64,000 bases of DNA, from the NCBI GenBank assembly GCA_963798015.1, contig CAWCSA010000023.1:372001-436000 (forward strand), given 5' to 3'. Position 1 is the first letter of the stretch. Each line of letters begins with the position of its first letter. A program made the position numbers and the translations under genes. Positions 15,093 to 24,227 of the stretch are shown in pieces. The notes under the pieces are model-generated. The model searched no databases. It saw nothing but the letters and a program-made list of their open reading frames with translations, and was not told the DNA's origin. Source of the stretch: Roseiarcus sp963798015. GTDB taxonomy: Bacteria > Pseudomonadota > Alphaproteobacteria > Rhizobiales > Beijerinckiaceae.

Positions 15093-18000
15093 TCAGATCC
15101 GCCCCTTGGCCAGCGCTTCAAGGACCGCCTGCGCCCGATGACTGGCGAAGGCGGCGGCGACGTCTCGACCCACCTTAAGGCGCCAGTTTGGGCGCTCCTG
15201 ATCGGTGCCCGGTAGGTTGGTCGCGATCGTTTCGCCGACGAGGTCATCGAATTGGGCGTGGGCGAACGTCGACGCGGAACCGCCGATCAGCGCGTGAACG
15301 GCTGCCGCCGTCGCGTCAGGAAGCGGCCCGTCCTCCGCCTGTGAGACAGTGAATCCTGCCGCGGCCAAGGCACGCAGAAGCGCGCGCTTCTCCTCCCGTC
15401 GGCCGGCGATTTGGTCGCCCGCCCTGGCGAGCGTCAGGAGGCCGAGCTCGAGCCTCTCGGCGATGTCTGCGGCTTGCCACCAACCCGCGAGCGTCGCGAG
15501 ATCATGCGTCGCGATGCAGGCGACCGAAGTCGGCGGATAGGACGCAGGCGACAGGAATTCCACGCCCTTGCGCTCGAACCATAGCACTCGCATGCCGGTG
15601 ATCTTGGCGCGCGTCAGACGATCGCGGAAACCCTCCGGAACGGTGCCGAGGTCTTCACCGATCACCATGCACTGCGCGCGTTCGCTTTCGAGCGCGATAT
15701 GCCCGATGAGATCGTCGATCGGATAGGAGAGGTAGGCGCCGTCGGCCGGGCGCGCGCCATCGGGAATAAGGAACAGACGTTGCAGGCCCATCGCGTGATC
15801 GATGCGCAGCATGCCGGCGTGACGCATATTGGCGCGGTAGACAGCGCTGAGCGAGGCCCAACCTTCGCGTGCTCCAGCCACCGGATTGGGCGCCGGCAGG
15901 CACCAATTCTGCCCCTGGACCGAAAACGGATCGGGCGGCGCGCCGATCGTGACGCCGCGCGCGAGCGCGCCTGCGTGCGCCCAGGATTCGGCGCCGTCGG
16001 GCGCTGCGCCGACCGCAAGGTCGCGGTAGAGACCAATCTCCAGGCCATGGTCGCGAGCATGGCTCGCCGCTCGGCCAAGCTGACGGTCCGCGAGCCATTG
16101 GCAGAAGAGGGCGAATTCGAACCCGTGGCGGTTGCGTTCGATCGCATGGTCGATCGCCTTGGGATCGCCGTTGCGCAGATCTTGCAGCCAGAGAGCCCAA
16201 TTTGGGCCGGAATCTCCATCAGCGGCGCCCTGAAAGGCGGCAAAACGCCGCAACGTTTCGCCGCCCGATCGCGCGAAGGCATGGTAGTCCGCGATCAGCG
16301 GGTCGCTTGGCCGCGCCGCGCGAATGCGGACGAAGGCCGCGCTTCGAGCCTCGAGCGCCGCGCGCTTGGCGAGCCACACCTCCTCGTACTCGACATAATT
16401 TGTCGCCGAAGCGGCGGCAAACTGCGACGCCAGTGACGCGAGCACGGTGGTGAGCGCCTCGTCGCGCGGCAGGCCTGAATCGTCCTGCACGTCGATGAAC
16501 ATCGGGTCGAGGAATCGGCGATCCGAGGGATAATAGGGGCTCGCCCGGCCTCGGTCGCGCGGGAACAGCATATGCAGCGGGCTGACCCCGAGATAAGCCG
16601 CGCCGGCCTGGCCCGCCTTCTCTCCCGCGAGTGCGAGCGCTGAAAAGTCGCCGATCCCCTGGTCGCGACCGCTTTCGTCGGCGCGGCGTAGGGCGTAGAG
16701 CTGAGCCGCCGCGCCGAAACGCTTACGTGAGGCCGATGCGGGGCTGTAAGCCTGCGGCGGCGCGACAGTGAGCGCACATTCTACGCCGTCGACGATGAGA
16801 CGATGGCGCCCGAGCGGCAGTGCGGGCAGCAGAATTGTGCGCTCGGTTATCGAGCGTCCGTCGGCCAGATCGCGCCGGACGCCGTCTGCAACCTCGATCG
16901 ACCATTCGGCAACGGCGCCGTCTTCGCGCTCGATCCGCGCATCGGTTTTGCGAGGCGTCTCGCGCAATTGCGCGACGAGCGGCTGGTCGGCGCGCAGCAC
17001 GAGGGAGAAGGGCAGGCGGCGGCGCCGCGTCTCATCGATGAGCCGCGTCAGGCTGTCGCGCGCCTGGGCTTCGCTCACGACCTCAAGGCCAAGCGCCGAC
17101 AGAAGCGCGATCTTGGTCTCAGGCGAAACGATCGTGAGTTCGCCGCTGATGTCCGTCCAATCGGCCGCGACCCCCGCGGCGCTCGCGAGCTTGTCGATCG
17201 TTTCGACGCCGGGCGCTCCAGAATTGAGGCCGCCGACCGCCGTTCTCGCTTCAGTGAGGATGAGCGACGAGCGCGCTCGAAGGCGGACGAGGTCGGCGAG
17301 CGCGAGCCAGCGCTCAGGCGCCGCGGGATCGTATGTGTCGATAACGGCGCGCCACGCCATGCCAGTGCGTGGCGAGGGCAAGTGAACCTCTGCGTCCGCG
17401 TTCGAGCGGTTCATCGCGACGGCCACACGATCGACACCGTCGCTCTGAGGCGTGGAGAAAACTGCGACGAAAACGTCGCCCTTGGAATCGTTCCAGGCGC
17501 TTTGGGTCATCGGCCCGTTGGCGTCGCGCCATTCAACATCGGGGAGCTGGCTCGCGTCGAATGGCGACCCGGTCAGGAAAGCGTCGCGCGACAGCGCAGC
17601 ATTGGCGCGGCGAACCGCAATGAGCTTGGTCGTGAAGGCGATCAGCGAGGCGTCGGCGGCGCGCCAGTCGATCGCGCTCGTCGCGTTGTCCTGGGCGTAG
17701 GCGTTATTGTTGCCGCCCTGGCTGAAGCCAAGCTCCGAGCCCATGCTGAGCATCGGCGTCCCGCGCGAGGCGAGCAAAAGCGTGAGCAGATTGCGCTCGT
17801 CGCGCGAACGCGATTCGACAATCGCCGGATCGTCGCTTGGCCCCTCGACGCCGTGGTTCCAGCTGTTGTTGTTATCCGTGCCGTCGCGATTGTGCTCGCC
17901 GTTGGCCTCGTTGTGCTTGCGGTCATAGGAAACCAGGTCGCGAAGTGTGAATCCGTCGTGGACGATGACGAAATTGACGCCCGTGGATGGCGCGGCGGCG

Positions 18001-19247
18001 CGCGAGAACACGTCGCGCGAACCGGCGATCCGGGTTGCAATCTCGCCCCGCAGACCTGGATCGCCACGCCAGAAACGGCGCGCGGCGTCGCGAAAGCGGT
18101 CGTTCCAGTCGGCGAATGCTGGCGGGAATTCGCCTAGGCGATAGCCGCCTGGGCCCATGTCCCAAGGCTCGGCAATGAGACGCGCCTTGGCGAGTATGGG
18201 ATCGGCGGCGAGCGCTTTGAAGAACGGGGCCTCGGGATCGAAGCCGGTGTCGCGGCGACCAAGAGTCGTGGCGAGGTCGAAGCGAAACCCGTCAAAACCG
18301 CCATGAATCATCCAGCGCCTGAGCGCGCGGATCGCCATGTCGATGACCAGCGGACGGTCGAGCGCGAGGCAATTGCCGGTGCCGGTATCGTTGATGTAAA
18401 GCTCGGGATTGTTTGGGTCCAGCCGGAACCAGGCTTGATTGTCGAGGCCGCGGAACGACAGCGTCGGCCCTAGCTGGTCACTCTCGCCATTGTGGTTGAA
18501 GACAACGTCGAGAATGGCCTCCATCCCCGCCGCATGCAGCGCGTCGGTCGCCGCTCGAACATCGGCCCAACCGCCAGGGGCCAGACGCGGATCGGGCGAG
18601 CCGAACACGACCGAGTTATAGCCCCAGGCGTCCGACAATCCGAGCGGGGGCATATGCCGATCGTCGATGAACGGGTCGGCCGGCATGATCTCGACCGCGG
18701 TGATGCCGAGCTTGGCCAGGTGCTGGATGGACGCCGGATGAGCGAGACCTGCGAAGGTCCCGCGCGCGGCTTCGGGGATCGCCAAATTGAGCCGCGAAAA
18801 GCCGCGCAGGTTGAGCTCGTAGATGACCAGCGCCTCAGGCGTGATGCGCTTATGTCCAGGCTCTCCCGCGGGCGGATCTCCAGCAATCGCCTTCGGAATA
18901 TGCGGGCCGGTGTCCTCCCCAAACTTGAAGATCGAGGGATGGAGCCGGAACGGCCGGTCGAAACCCGAGGCGTAAGGATCGGCCAGCAGTTTGGAATCAT
19001 CGAAACGCAAGCCCCGCTTCGGATCGTAGGGACCCTGGATCCGAAAGCCGTAAAGCGCGCCAGCGCCGAGCCCTGGCGCGAGCCCGCGCAGGACGCCGTC
19101 AGCGTCACGCGCCATCGGCGCGCGAACAATTTCGCGATCGCCGTCGTAGACACACAGCGACGCGCCCTCGGCGTTGGGCAGCACGAGCGCCGCTTCGAGG
19201 CCGCGCGCAGAGACGAAGACGCCGCGAGCGGCTTTTGCGTCGCTCAT
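15093..19247 (-). CDS. Fused glycogen debranching enzyme GlgX and 4-alpha-glucanotransferase MalQ
   Basis: A 1384-residue fusion. Residues 1 to about 665 are GlgX: a CBM48-like N-terminal domain and a GH13 barrel with DVVFNHNGE (near 248), nucleophile Asp324 in GFRFDLA, acid/base Glu360 in IAEPWD and VHDGFTLRD (430). About residues 680-1384 are GH77 amylomaltase, with ASPYYPSDRRFLDP, nucleophile Asp near 1148 in RIDHAMG, acid/base Glu near 1197 in GEDLGT and THDLATLAGWW near 1247. Both halves look intact, so one chain could debranch phosphorylase-limited glycogen and recycle the released maltodextrin. Such bifunctional proteins are known in Hyphomicrobiales. Last gene of the glg operon, overlapping glgA by 4 bp. 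Confidence 0.92.
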   Translation of the reverse strand: MSDAKAARGVFVSARGLEAALVLPNAEGASLCVYDGDREIVRAPMARDADGVLRGLAPGLGAGALYGFRIQGPYDPKRGLRFDDSKLLADPYASGFDRPFRLHPSIFKFGEDTGPHIPKAIAGDPPAGEPGHKRITPEALVIYELNLRGFSRLNLAIPEAARGTFAGLAHPASIQHLAKLGITAVEIMPADPFIDDRHMPPLGLSDAWGYNSVVFGSPDPRLAPGGWADVRAATDALHAAGMEAILDVVFNHNGESDQLGPTLSFRGLDNQAWFRLDPNNPELYINDTGTGNCLALDRPLVIDMAIRALRRWMIHGGFDGFRFDLATTLGRRDTGFDPEAPFFKALAADPILAKARLIAEPWDMGPGGYRLGEFPPAFADWNDRFRDAARRFWRGDPGLRGEIATRIAGSRDVFSRAAAPSTGVNFVIVHDGFTLRDLVSYDRKHNEANGEHNRDGTDNNNSWNHGVEGPSDDPAIVESRSRDERNLLTLLLASRGTPMLSMGSELGFSQGGNNNAYAQDNATSAIDWRAADASLIAFTTKLIAVRRANAALSRDAFLTGSPFDASQLPDVEWRDANGPMTQSAWNDSKGDVFVAVFSTPQSDGVDRVAVAMNRSNADAEVHLPSPRTGMAWRAVIDTYDPAAPERWLALADLVRLRARSSLILTEARTAVGGLNSGAPGVETIDKLASAAGVAADWTDISGELTIVSPETKIALLSALGLEVVSEAQARDSLTRLIDETRRRRLPFSLVLRADQPLVAQLRETPRKTDARIEREDGAVAEWSIEVADGVRRDLADGRSITERTILLPALPLGRHRLIVDGVECALTVAPPQAYSPASASRKRFGAAAQLYALRRADESGRDQGIGDFSALALAGEKAGQAGAAYLGVSPLHMLFPRDRGRASPYYPSDRRFLDPMFIDVQDDSGLPRDEALTTVLASLASQFAAASATNYVEYEEVWLAKRAALEARSAAFVRIRAARPSDPLIADYHAFARSGGETLRRFAAFQGAADGDSGPNWALWLQDLRNGDPKAIDHAIERNRHGFEFALFCQWLADRQLGRAASHARDHGLEIGLYRDLAVGAAPDGAESWAHAGALARGVTIGAPPDPFSVQGQNWCLPAPNPVAGAREGWASLSAVYRANMRHAGMLRIDHAMGLQRLFLIPDGARPADGAYLSYPIDDLIGHIALESERAQCMVIGEDLGTVPEGFRDRLTRAKITGMRVLWFERKGVEFLSPASYPPTSVACIATHDLATLAGWWQAADIAERLELGLLTLARAGDQIAGRREEKRALLRALAAAGFTVSQAEDGPLPDATAAAVHALIGGSASTFAHAQFDDLVGETIATNLPGTDQERPNWRLKVGRDVAAAFASHRAQAVLEALAKGRI

Positions 19248-20698
19248 TCAGCGGGCCTGATGATATCGCGATAAAGTGCAGCATATCGCTTCGCTGGGCC
19301 GCGCCAGGAGACGTCTGACCGCATGCCGTTCAGTCTGAGCCGCCGTAACACTGCGGGATCACGAGCAACATCGAGCGCGCGGTTGAGCGCGTAGGTCAGG
19401 GATTCGATAGCGGGCGGGTAGAACTGGAGACCGGTCGCCACGCCCGCGGCCATCGCCGCCTCATTGGCGTCGATGACGGTATCCGCAAGTCCGCCAACAC
19501 GCGCGACAACCGGCGGGGCGCCATATCGGAGCGCACAGAGTTGGGTGAGGCCGCAAGGCTCGAAACGCGAGGGCACCACAATGAAATCGGCGCCGGCCTG
19601 AATGAGATGGGCCAGCTTCTCATCGTAACCAAGGACGCAAGCAATCGCGTCTGGCCTCGATGCGGCGGCAGCGGTGAAGCTGCCCTCCAACAATGGATCG
19701 CCGGAGCCAAGCAGCGCGAGTTGGCCGCCTCTAGCGATAGTTCCGGGAAGGGCCTGCAACAGCAAGTCGAGGCCCTTCTGATCCGACAGCCGGGAGACGA
19801 CGCCGAACAGCGGCCGGTCGGTTCCCGGCGCCAGCCCCATTTGCGTCTGCAGCGCAATCTTGTTGCGAACGCGCATGTCAATGCGCAGGGCGCTGTAGTT
19901 TTGCGGCAGCGTGACGTCGGTCGCCGGATTCCAGACATTGTCGTCGATGCCGTTGACGATCCCCTGCACGACCGCCGCGCGGGTGCGCAAGAGACCATCG
20001 AGCGCCATGCCGAACTCAGGCGTCATGATCTCGCGCGCATAAGTGGGGGACACCGTGGTGATGCGGTCGGATAGCCTCAGACCCGCTTTCAGATAGCCGA
20101 CGCCGCCGAAATATTCGACGCCATCGATGGAAATGGCTTGAGGGGGCAAGCCAAGCTCGCCGAAGATCGACATCGGAAAATAGCCCTGGAAAGCAATATT
20201 GTGGATCGTGGTGACGACGCCAGGTCGCGGCGTGACGGCATAGTTGAGATAGGCTGCCGTAAGCGCCGCTTGCCAGTCGTGCGCGTGAACGACCTGAGGC
20301 CGGAACGCGTCAACCACGCCAAGGCCGATATCGGCGCCGACCCGCGCGAGCGCCGCAAACCTTTGCGCATTGTCGGGCCAGTCGAGCCCGTTGGGTCCAA
20401 GATACGGATTTCCGGGCCGGTCATAAAGATGGGACGCATCGATCGCGAACAGGTCGAGACCGGCCGCCTTACCGGAGAGGATTCGCGCGGGTCCCCCGAA
20501 CAGATCGCTGTAAGCGTGCGCGGGCTGCGCGCCGACGAGCTTAGCCATCACAGCCGGATAGCCGGGGACGAGCGTTCGGATCTCGACGTCCTCGCGGGCG
20601 AGCGCCGCGGGCAATGCCCCCGCGACGTCGGCAAGACCCCCGGTCTTGATAAGCGGGAAGACCTCCGAGGCGACCGAGAGGACTTTCAGCCCGCTCAT
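19244..20698 (-). CDS. glgA: Glycogen synthase (ADP-glucose)
   Basis: A 484-residue GT5 enzyme. The ADP-glucose binding motif KTGGLADVAGALP (about residues 18-30) is intact, followed by HAHDWQAAL near 140 and, in the C-terminal domain, VVSRLSDQKGLDLL and PSRFEPCGLTQLCALRYG near 377-394. It elongates alpha-1,4-glucan from ADP-glucose. Its start overlaps the glgC stop by 4 bp and its stop overlaps the glgX-malQ start by 4 bp, so translation of the three is likely coupled. Confidence 0.95.
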   Translation of the reverse strand: MSGLKVLSVASEVFPLIKTGGLADVAGALPAALAREDVEIRTLVPGYPAVMAKLVGAQPAHAYSDLFGGPARILSGKAAGLDLFAIDASHLYDRPGNPYLGPNGLDWPDNAQRFAALARVGADIGLGVVDAFRPQVVHAHDWQAALTAAYLNYAVTPRPGVVTTIHNIAFQGYFPMSIFGELGLPPQAISIDGVEYFGGVGYLKAGLRLSDRITTVSPTYAREIMTPEFGMALDGLLRTRAAVVQGIVNGIDDNVWNPATDVTLPQNYSALRIDMRVRNKIALQTQMGLAPGTDRPLFGVVSRLSDQKGLDLLLQALPGTIARGGQLALLGSGDPLLEGSFTAAAASRPDAIACVLGYDEKLAHLIQAGADFIVVPSRFEPCGLTQLCALRYGAPPVVARVGGLADTVIDANEAAMAAGVATGLQFYPPAIESLTYALNRALDVARDPAVLRRLRLNGMRSDVSWRGPAKRYAALYRDIIRPAE

Positions 20699-21978
20699 TG
20701 CACGAGTTTGTCGATCATGGGTTTGGTGATCAACGTGACGCCGCTTTCAGTGCGACGGAACCGCTTGGCGTCGAGCTCGGGGTCCTCGCCGACAACGAGG
20801 CCGTCGGGAATCCGCACTTCGCTGTCGATGATGGCTTTGGAGAGCCGTACGTTGCGCCCGATCGTCACGTAAGGGAGCACAACCGTCTCATGCACCGTGG
20901 TGTACGAATGGACGCGAACGCCGGTAAAGATCAGCGAGCGGCTAAGCGACGCGCCTGAGATGATGGAGCCGCCAGATAAAAGCGAAGAAACAGCGAAGCC
21001 GCGGCGGCCGTCAACGTCATGGACGAATTTGGCCGGCGGCGTGATCTCCCCATAGGTCCAAATCGGCCAGCCGCGATCGTAGAGGTCGAGATCGGGAACG
21101 ACGTCGGTCAAGTCGACGTTGGCGGCCCAATAAGCGTCGACGGTTCCAACGTCGCGCCAGTAGGCCTTGCCCTCCTCGCTCGACGTTACGCAGGATTGCG
21201 AGAAGTGATGCGCCACCGCTTTGCCGTTCTTGACCAGGTAGGGAATGATGTCCTTGCCAAAATCATGGGCGGAATTCGGATCGGCTGCGTCCTGTCTCAA
21301 AATATCGATGAGGAACGACGTCTCGAAGACATAGATGCCCATGCTGGCGAGCGCGACGTCGGGCTTACCGGGCATGTGCGGCGGATTCTTGGGCTTCTCC
21401 AGGAAGGCGATGATGTTGTTCTTCTCATCGATATGCATGACGCCGAAAGCCGTGGCTTCCTCAAGCGTCGCCTCGAGACAGCCGACCGTCACGTCGGCTC
21501 CCGAATCGACGTGCTGCTGGAGCATCTTCTCGTAGTCCATTTTGTAAATATGATCGCCGGCCAGCAGCACGATGAAGTGGGGACCGTAGCCTTCGATAAT
21601 ATCTATGTTCTGGTAGACCGCATCCGCGGTGCCGAGGTACCACATCGTCTCGGACACACGCTGGGAAGCGGGCAGGACGTCGAAGCTTTCGTTTCGCTCT
21701 GGCCGAAGAAAGTTCCAGCCGCGCTGCAGATGGCGAATGAGGCTGTGGGCTTTGTATTGCGTCGCGACCGCGATGCGGCGAATGCCGGAGTTGAGCGCGT
21801 TCGACAACGCGAAGTCGATGATGCGCGACTTGCCGCCGAAATAGACCGCGGGCTTCGCACGTCGGTCGGTAAGCTCAAGCAGGCGGCTTCCGCGGCCTCC
21901 GGCGAGCACGTAGGCCATGGCGTGGCGCGCATAGGGGGCCGAAATGCCCAGTTCCTTGGCTGTTTTCAACTTTGGCAT
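20695..21978 (-). CDS. glgC: Glucose-1-phosphate adenylyltransferase
   Basis: A 427-residue ADP-glucose pyrophosphorylase. The nucleotide-binding loop VLAGGRGSRLLELTDRRAKPAV (about residues 24-45) and FALSNALNSGIRRI are intact. IYKMDYEKML and FLEKPKNPP near 193-201 form the active site, and the C-terminal left-handed beta-helix (SGASLSRSLIFTGVRVHSY) is complete. It makes ADP-glucose, the committed step of bacterial glycogen synthesis, normally under allosteric control by glycolytic intermediates. It lies 27 bp after glgB. Confidence 0.96.
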   Translation of the reverse strand: MPKLKTAKELGISAPYARHAMAYVLAGGRGSRLLELTDRRAKPAVYFGGKSRIIDFALSNALNSGIRRIAVATQYKAHSLIRHLQRGWNFLRPERNESFDVLPASQRVSETMWYLGTADAVYQNIDIIEGYGPHFIVLLAGDHIYKMDYEKMLQQHVDSGADVTVGCLEATLEEATAFGVMHIDEKNNIIAFLEKPKNPPHMPGKPDVALASMGIYVFETSFLIDILRQDAADPNSAHDFGKDIIPYLVKNGKAVAHHFSQSCVTSSEEGKAYWRDVGTVDAYWAANVDLTDVVPDLDLYDRGWPIWTYGEITPPAKFVHDVDGRRGFAVSSLLSGGSIISGASLSRSLIFTGVRVHSYTTVHETVVLPYVTIGRNVRLSKAIIDSEVRIPDGLVVGEDPELDAKRFRRTESGVTLITKPMIDKLVQ

Positions 21979-22005
21979 CGCGAACTCCGTCGTCGGGCTG
22001 CCGCC

Positions 22006-24207
22006 TCAAGCCGAGGGCGGGCTGAAAACGAGGAACAAGGTGGAAAGCGGCGGCAAGGTCAGGGTCGCTGAGGCGGGAAAACCGTGGGCGGGTTGCGCTT
22101 CCGCCGTGACGCCGCCGAAATTGCCCATATTGGAGCCCCCGTAGGGGCCGGCGTCGCTGTTGAGAGCCTCGCGCCAGAAGCCTTGGTAGGGCAGGCCGAG
22201 CCGGTAGCCCACGCGCGGCTCGGGGGTGAAATTGCAGACGACCGCAACGGGTGGATCGCTCTGCGCGCCCTGACGCAGAAAGGCCAGCACCGACTGGCTT
22301 TCGTCGTTGACGACGATCCAGCGGAAACCGTCAGGTTCGCAATCGCGCGCATAGAGGGCGGGCGTTTCGCGATAGAGCCGATTGAGATCGCGGACCCAAG
22401 CCTGCACGCCCTGATGCGGCCAATAGTCAAGGAGCCACCAGGGAAGCGATTCTGAGGCGTTCCACTCGTTTGTTTGCCCGAACTCCTGGCCCATGAACAG
22501 GAGCTTCTTGCCGGGATGGCCCCACATGAAGCCATAGAAGGCGCGCGCATTGGCGAAGCGCTGCCATTCGTCGCCCGGCATCTTGCCAATGACAGAGCGT
22601 TTGCCGTGCACGACTTCGTCGTGCGAGATCGGCAGCACGAAGTTCTCGCTGAAGGCGTACAAGAGGCCGAAGGTCATCTTGTTGTGATGCCAGCGCCGAT
22701 AGATCGGATTTTCCGACACGTAGTCGAGCGTGTCGTGCATCCAGCCCATGTTCCACTTAAAGCCGAAGCCAAGGCCGCCCTGGTCAGTCGGCCGTGAAAC
22801 GCCAGGAAAGGCAGTCAATTCTTCGGCGATGGTGACCGCTCCTGGAAAGCCACCGTAGACGAGCTCATTGGCGCGGCGGAGGAAGGCGATCGCTTCGCGA
22901 TTTTCCTTGCTACCGTCCGCGTTGGGCAGCCATTCGCCCGCTTTGCGGGAATAGTCGAGGTAGAGCATCGAGGCGACGGCGTCGACGCGCAGCCCGTCGA
23001 TGTGGAAGCGATCGACCCAGTAAAGCGCGTTGCAATAGAGAAAGTTGGCGACCTCGGTGCGGCCAAAATTGTAGATCGCGGTATTCCAGTCCGGTTGGAA
23101 GCCCTTGCGCGGGTCGGCGTGCTCGTAAAGCGCGGTGCCGTCGAAATGCGCCAGCCCCTGTTGATCGGTCGGAAAATGCGCCGGGACCCAGTCGAGGATG
23201 ACGGCAAGACCGGCGGCGTGGGCTCGATCCACGAAGCGCGCGAAGGCGGCCGGATTACCGAAGCGCCGCGTCGGGGCAAAGAGGCCGATCGGCTGGTAGC
23301 CCCACGATTCGTCGAGCGGATGCTCACTGATAGGTAGGAGTTCGATATGGGTGTAGCCCATGTCGGCAGCGTAAGGGATCAGTTGCTCGGCCAGTTCATC
23401 GTAGGTGAGGAATCGTCCGCCCTCACCGCGTCTCCAGGAGCCGAGATGCGCTTCGTAGATCGACATCGGCTTCCGGCGAGGCTCTCCCTCGCCGCGCTTG
23501 GCCATGTACTCGGAATCGGTCCAGGAGAAGTCAGCGCTGTCGGCGACGACAGAAGCGGTTGACGGCCTCAGCTCGGCCTCGAAGCCGAACGGGTCCGCTT
23601 TCAGCGGCAACAGCGTGCCGTTGTAATCCAAGAGCTCAAACTTATAAACCGCTCCGACCGCCAATTCTGGAACGAAGATCTCCCATAGGCCGCTGTCAAA
23701 GCGCCGACGCATCTGACAGCGCCGCCCGTCCCACCGATTAAAGTCACCGACGATGGACACACGTGTCGCATTCGGCGCCCAGAGCGCGAACAGCACACCG
23801 TCGACGCCCTCATGACGGATGAGCTGCGCGCCAAGCCTACGGTAGAGCTGCCGATGCGTGCCCTCCCGCACCAGATAATCGTCGAGCGGACCTAACGCTG
23901 GGCCAAACGCATAAGAGTCCATGTACGAATAGGACCCATGCGCTGTTGTAACCTCGACCCGATATGTCGGCCGCTCCTTGAGTGACGGAATGAGCGCCTC
24001 GAATACGTCGTCCTTCCGGCGCGGCAATTCGGCGATGAGCTTGCCGTCACGTGTGAGTGCGCGCACGGAAATCGCTTCAGGCGCAAAGACTCGGATAACC
24101 CATCCCGTTGCGGTTTGATGCGGCCCTAGCACTGCGAACGGATCGAGACTGCGCGCGGCCATGATCGCATTAAGATCTTGGTCCCGCGCTTTCCAGTCCT
24201 CCCCCAT
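22006..24207 (-). CDS. glgB: 1,4-alpha-glucan branching enzyme
   Basis: About 733 residues, the usual GlgB length. N-terminal CBM48-like modules (PFAVLGPHQ and LFALWAPNATRVSIVGDFN) are followed by a GH13 barrel with ILDWVPAHFP, the nucleophile Asp near 408 in GLRVDAVAS, acid/base Glu near 461 in IAEELTAF and SHDEVVHGKRS near 529. It makes alpha-1,6 branches in glycogen. I use the ATG at 24207 because GGAG lies 6 bp before it; an ATG at 24219 is also possible, and the longer frame to 24342 would run into glgP. It begins 20 bp after the glgP stop. Confidence 0.95.
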   Translation of the reverse strand: MGEDWKARDQDLNAIMAARSLDPFAVLGPHQTATGWVIRVFAPEAISVRALTRDGKLIAELPRRKDDVFEALIPSLKERPTYRVEVTTAHGSYSYMDSYAFGPALGPLDDYLVREGTHRQLYRRLGAQLIRHEGVDGVLFALWAPNATRVSIVGDFNRWDGRRCQMRRRFDSGLWEIFVPELAVGAVYKFELLDYNGTLLPLKADPFGFEAELRPSTASVVADSADFSWTDSEYMAKRGEGEPRRKPMSIYEAHLGSWRRGEGGRFLTYDELAEQLIPYAADMGYTHIELLPISEHPLDESWGYQPIGLFAPTRRFGNPAAFARFVDRAHAAGLAVILDWVPAHFPTDQQGLAHFDGTALYEHADPRKGFQPDWNTAIYNFGRTEVANFLYCNALYWVDRFHIDGLRVDAVASMLYLDYSRKAGEWLPNADGSKENREAIAFLRRANELVYGGFPGAVTIAEELTAFPGVSRPTDQGGLGFGFKWNMGWMHDTLDYVSENPIYRRWHHNKMTFGLLYAFSENFVLPISHDEVVHGKRSVIGKMPGDEWQRFANARAFYGFMWGHPGKKLLFMGQEFGQTNEWNASESLPWWLLDYWPHQGVQAWVRDLNRLYRETPALYARDCEPDGFRWIVVNDESQSVLAFLRQGAQSDPPVAVVCNFTPEPRVGYRLGLPYQGFWREALNSDAGPYGGSNMGNFGGVTAEAQPAHGFPASATLTLPPLSTLFLVFSPPSA

Positions 24208-24227
24208 GACTGTCTCCATGACTTGGC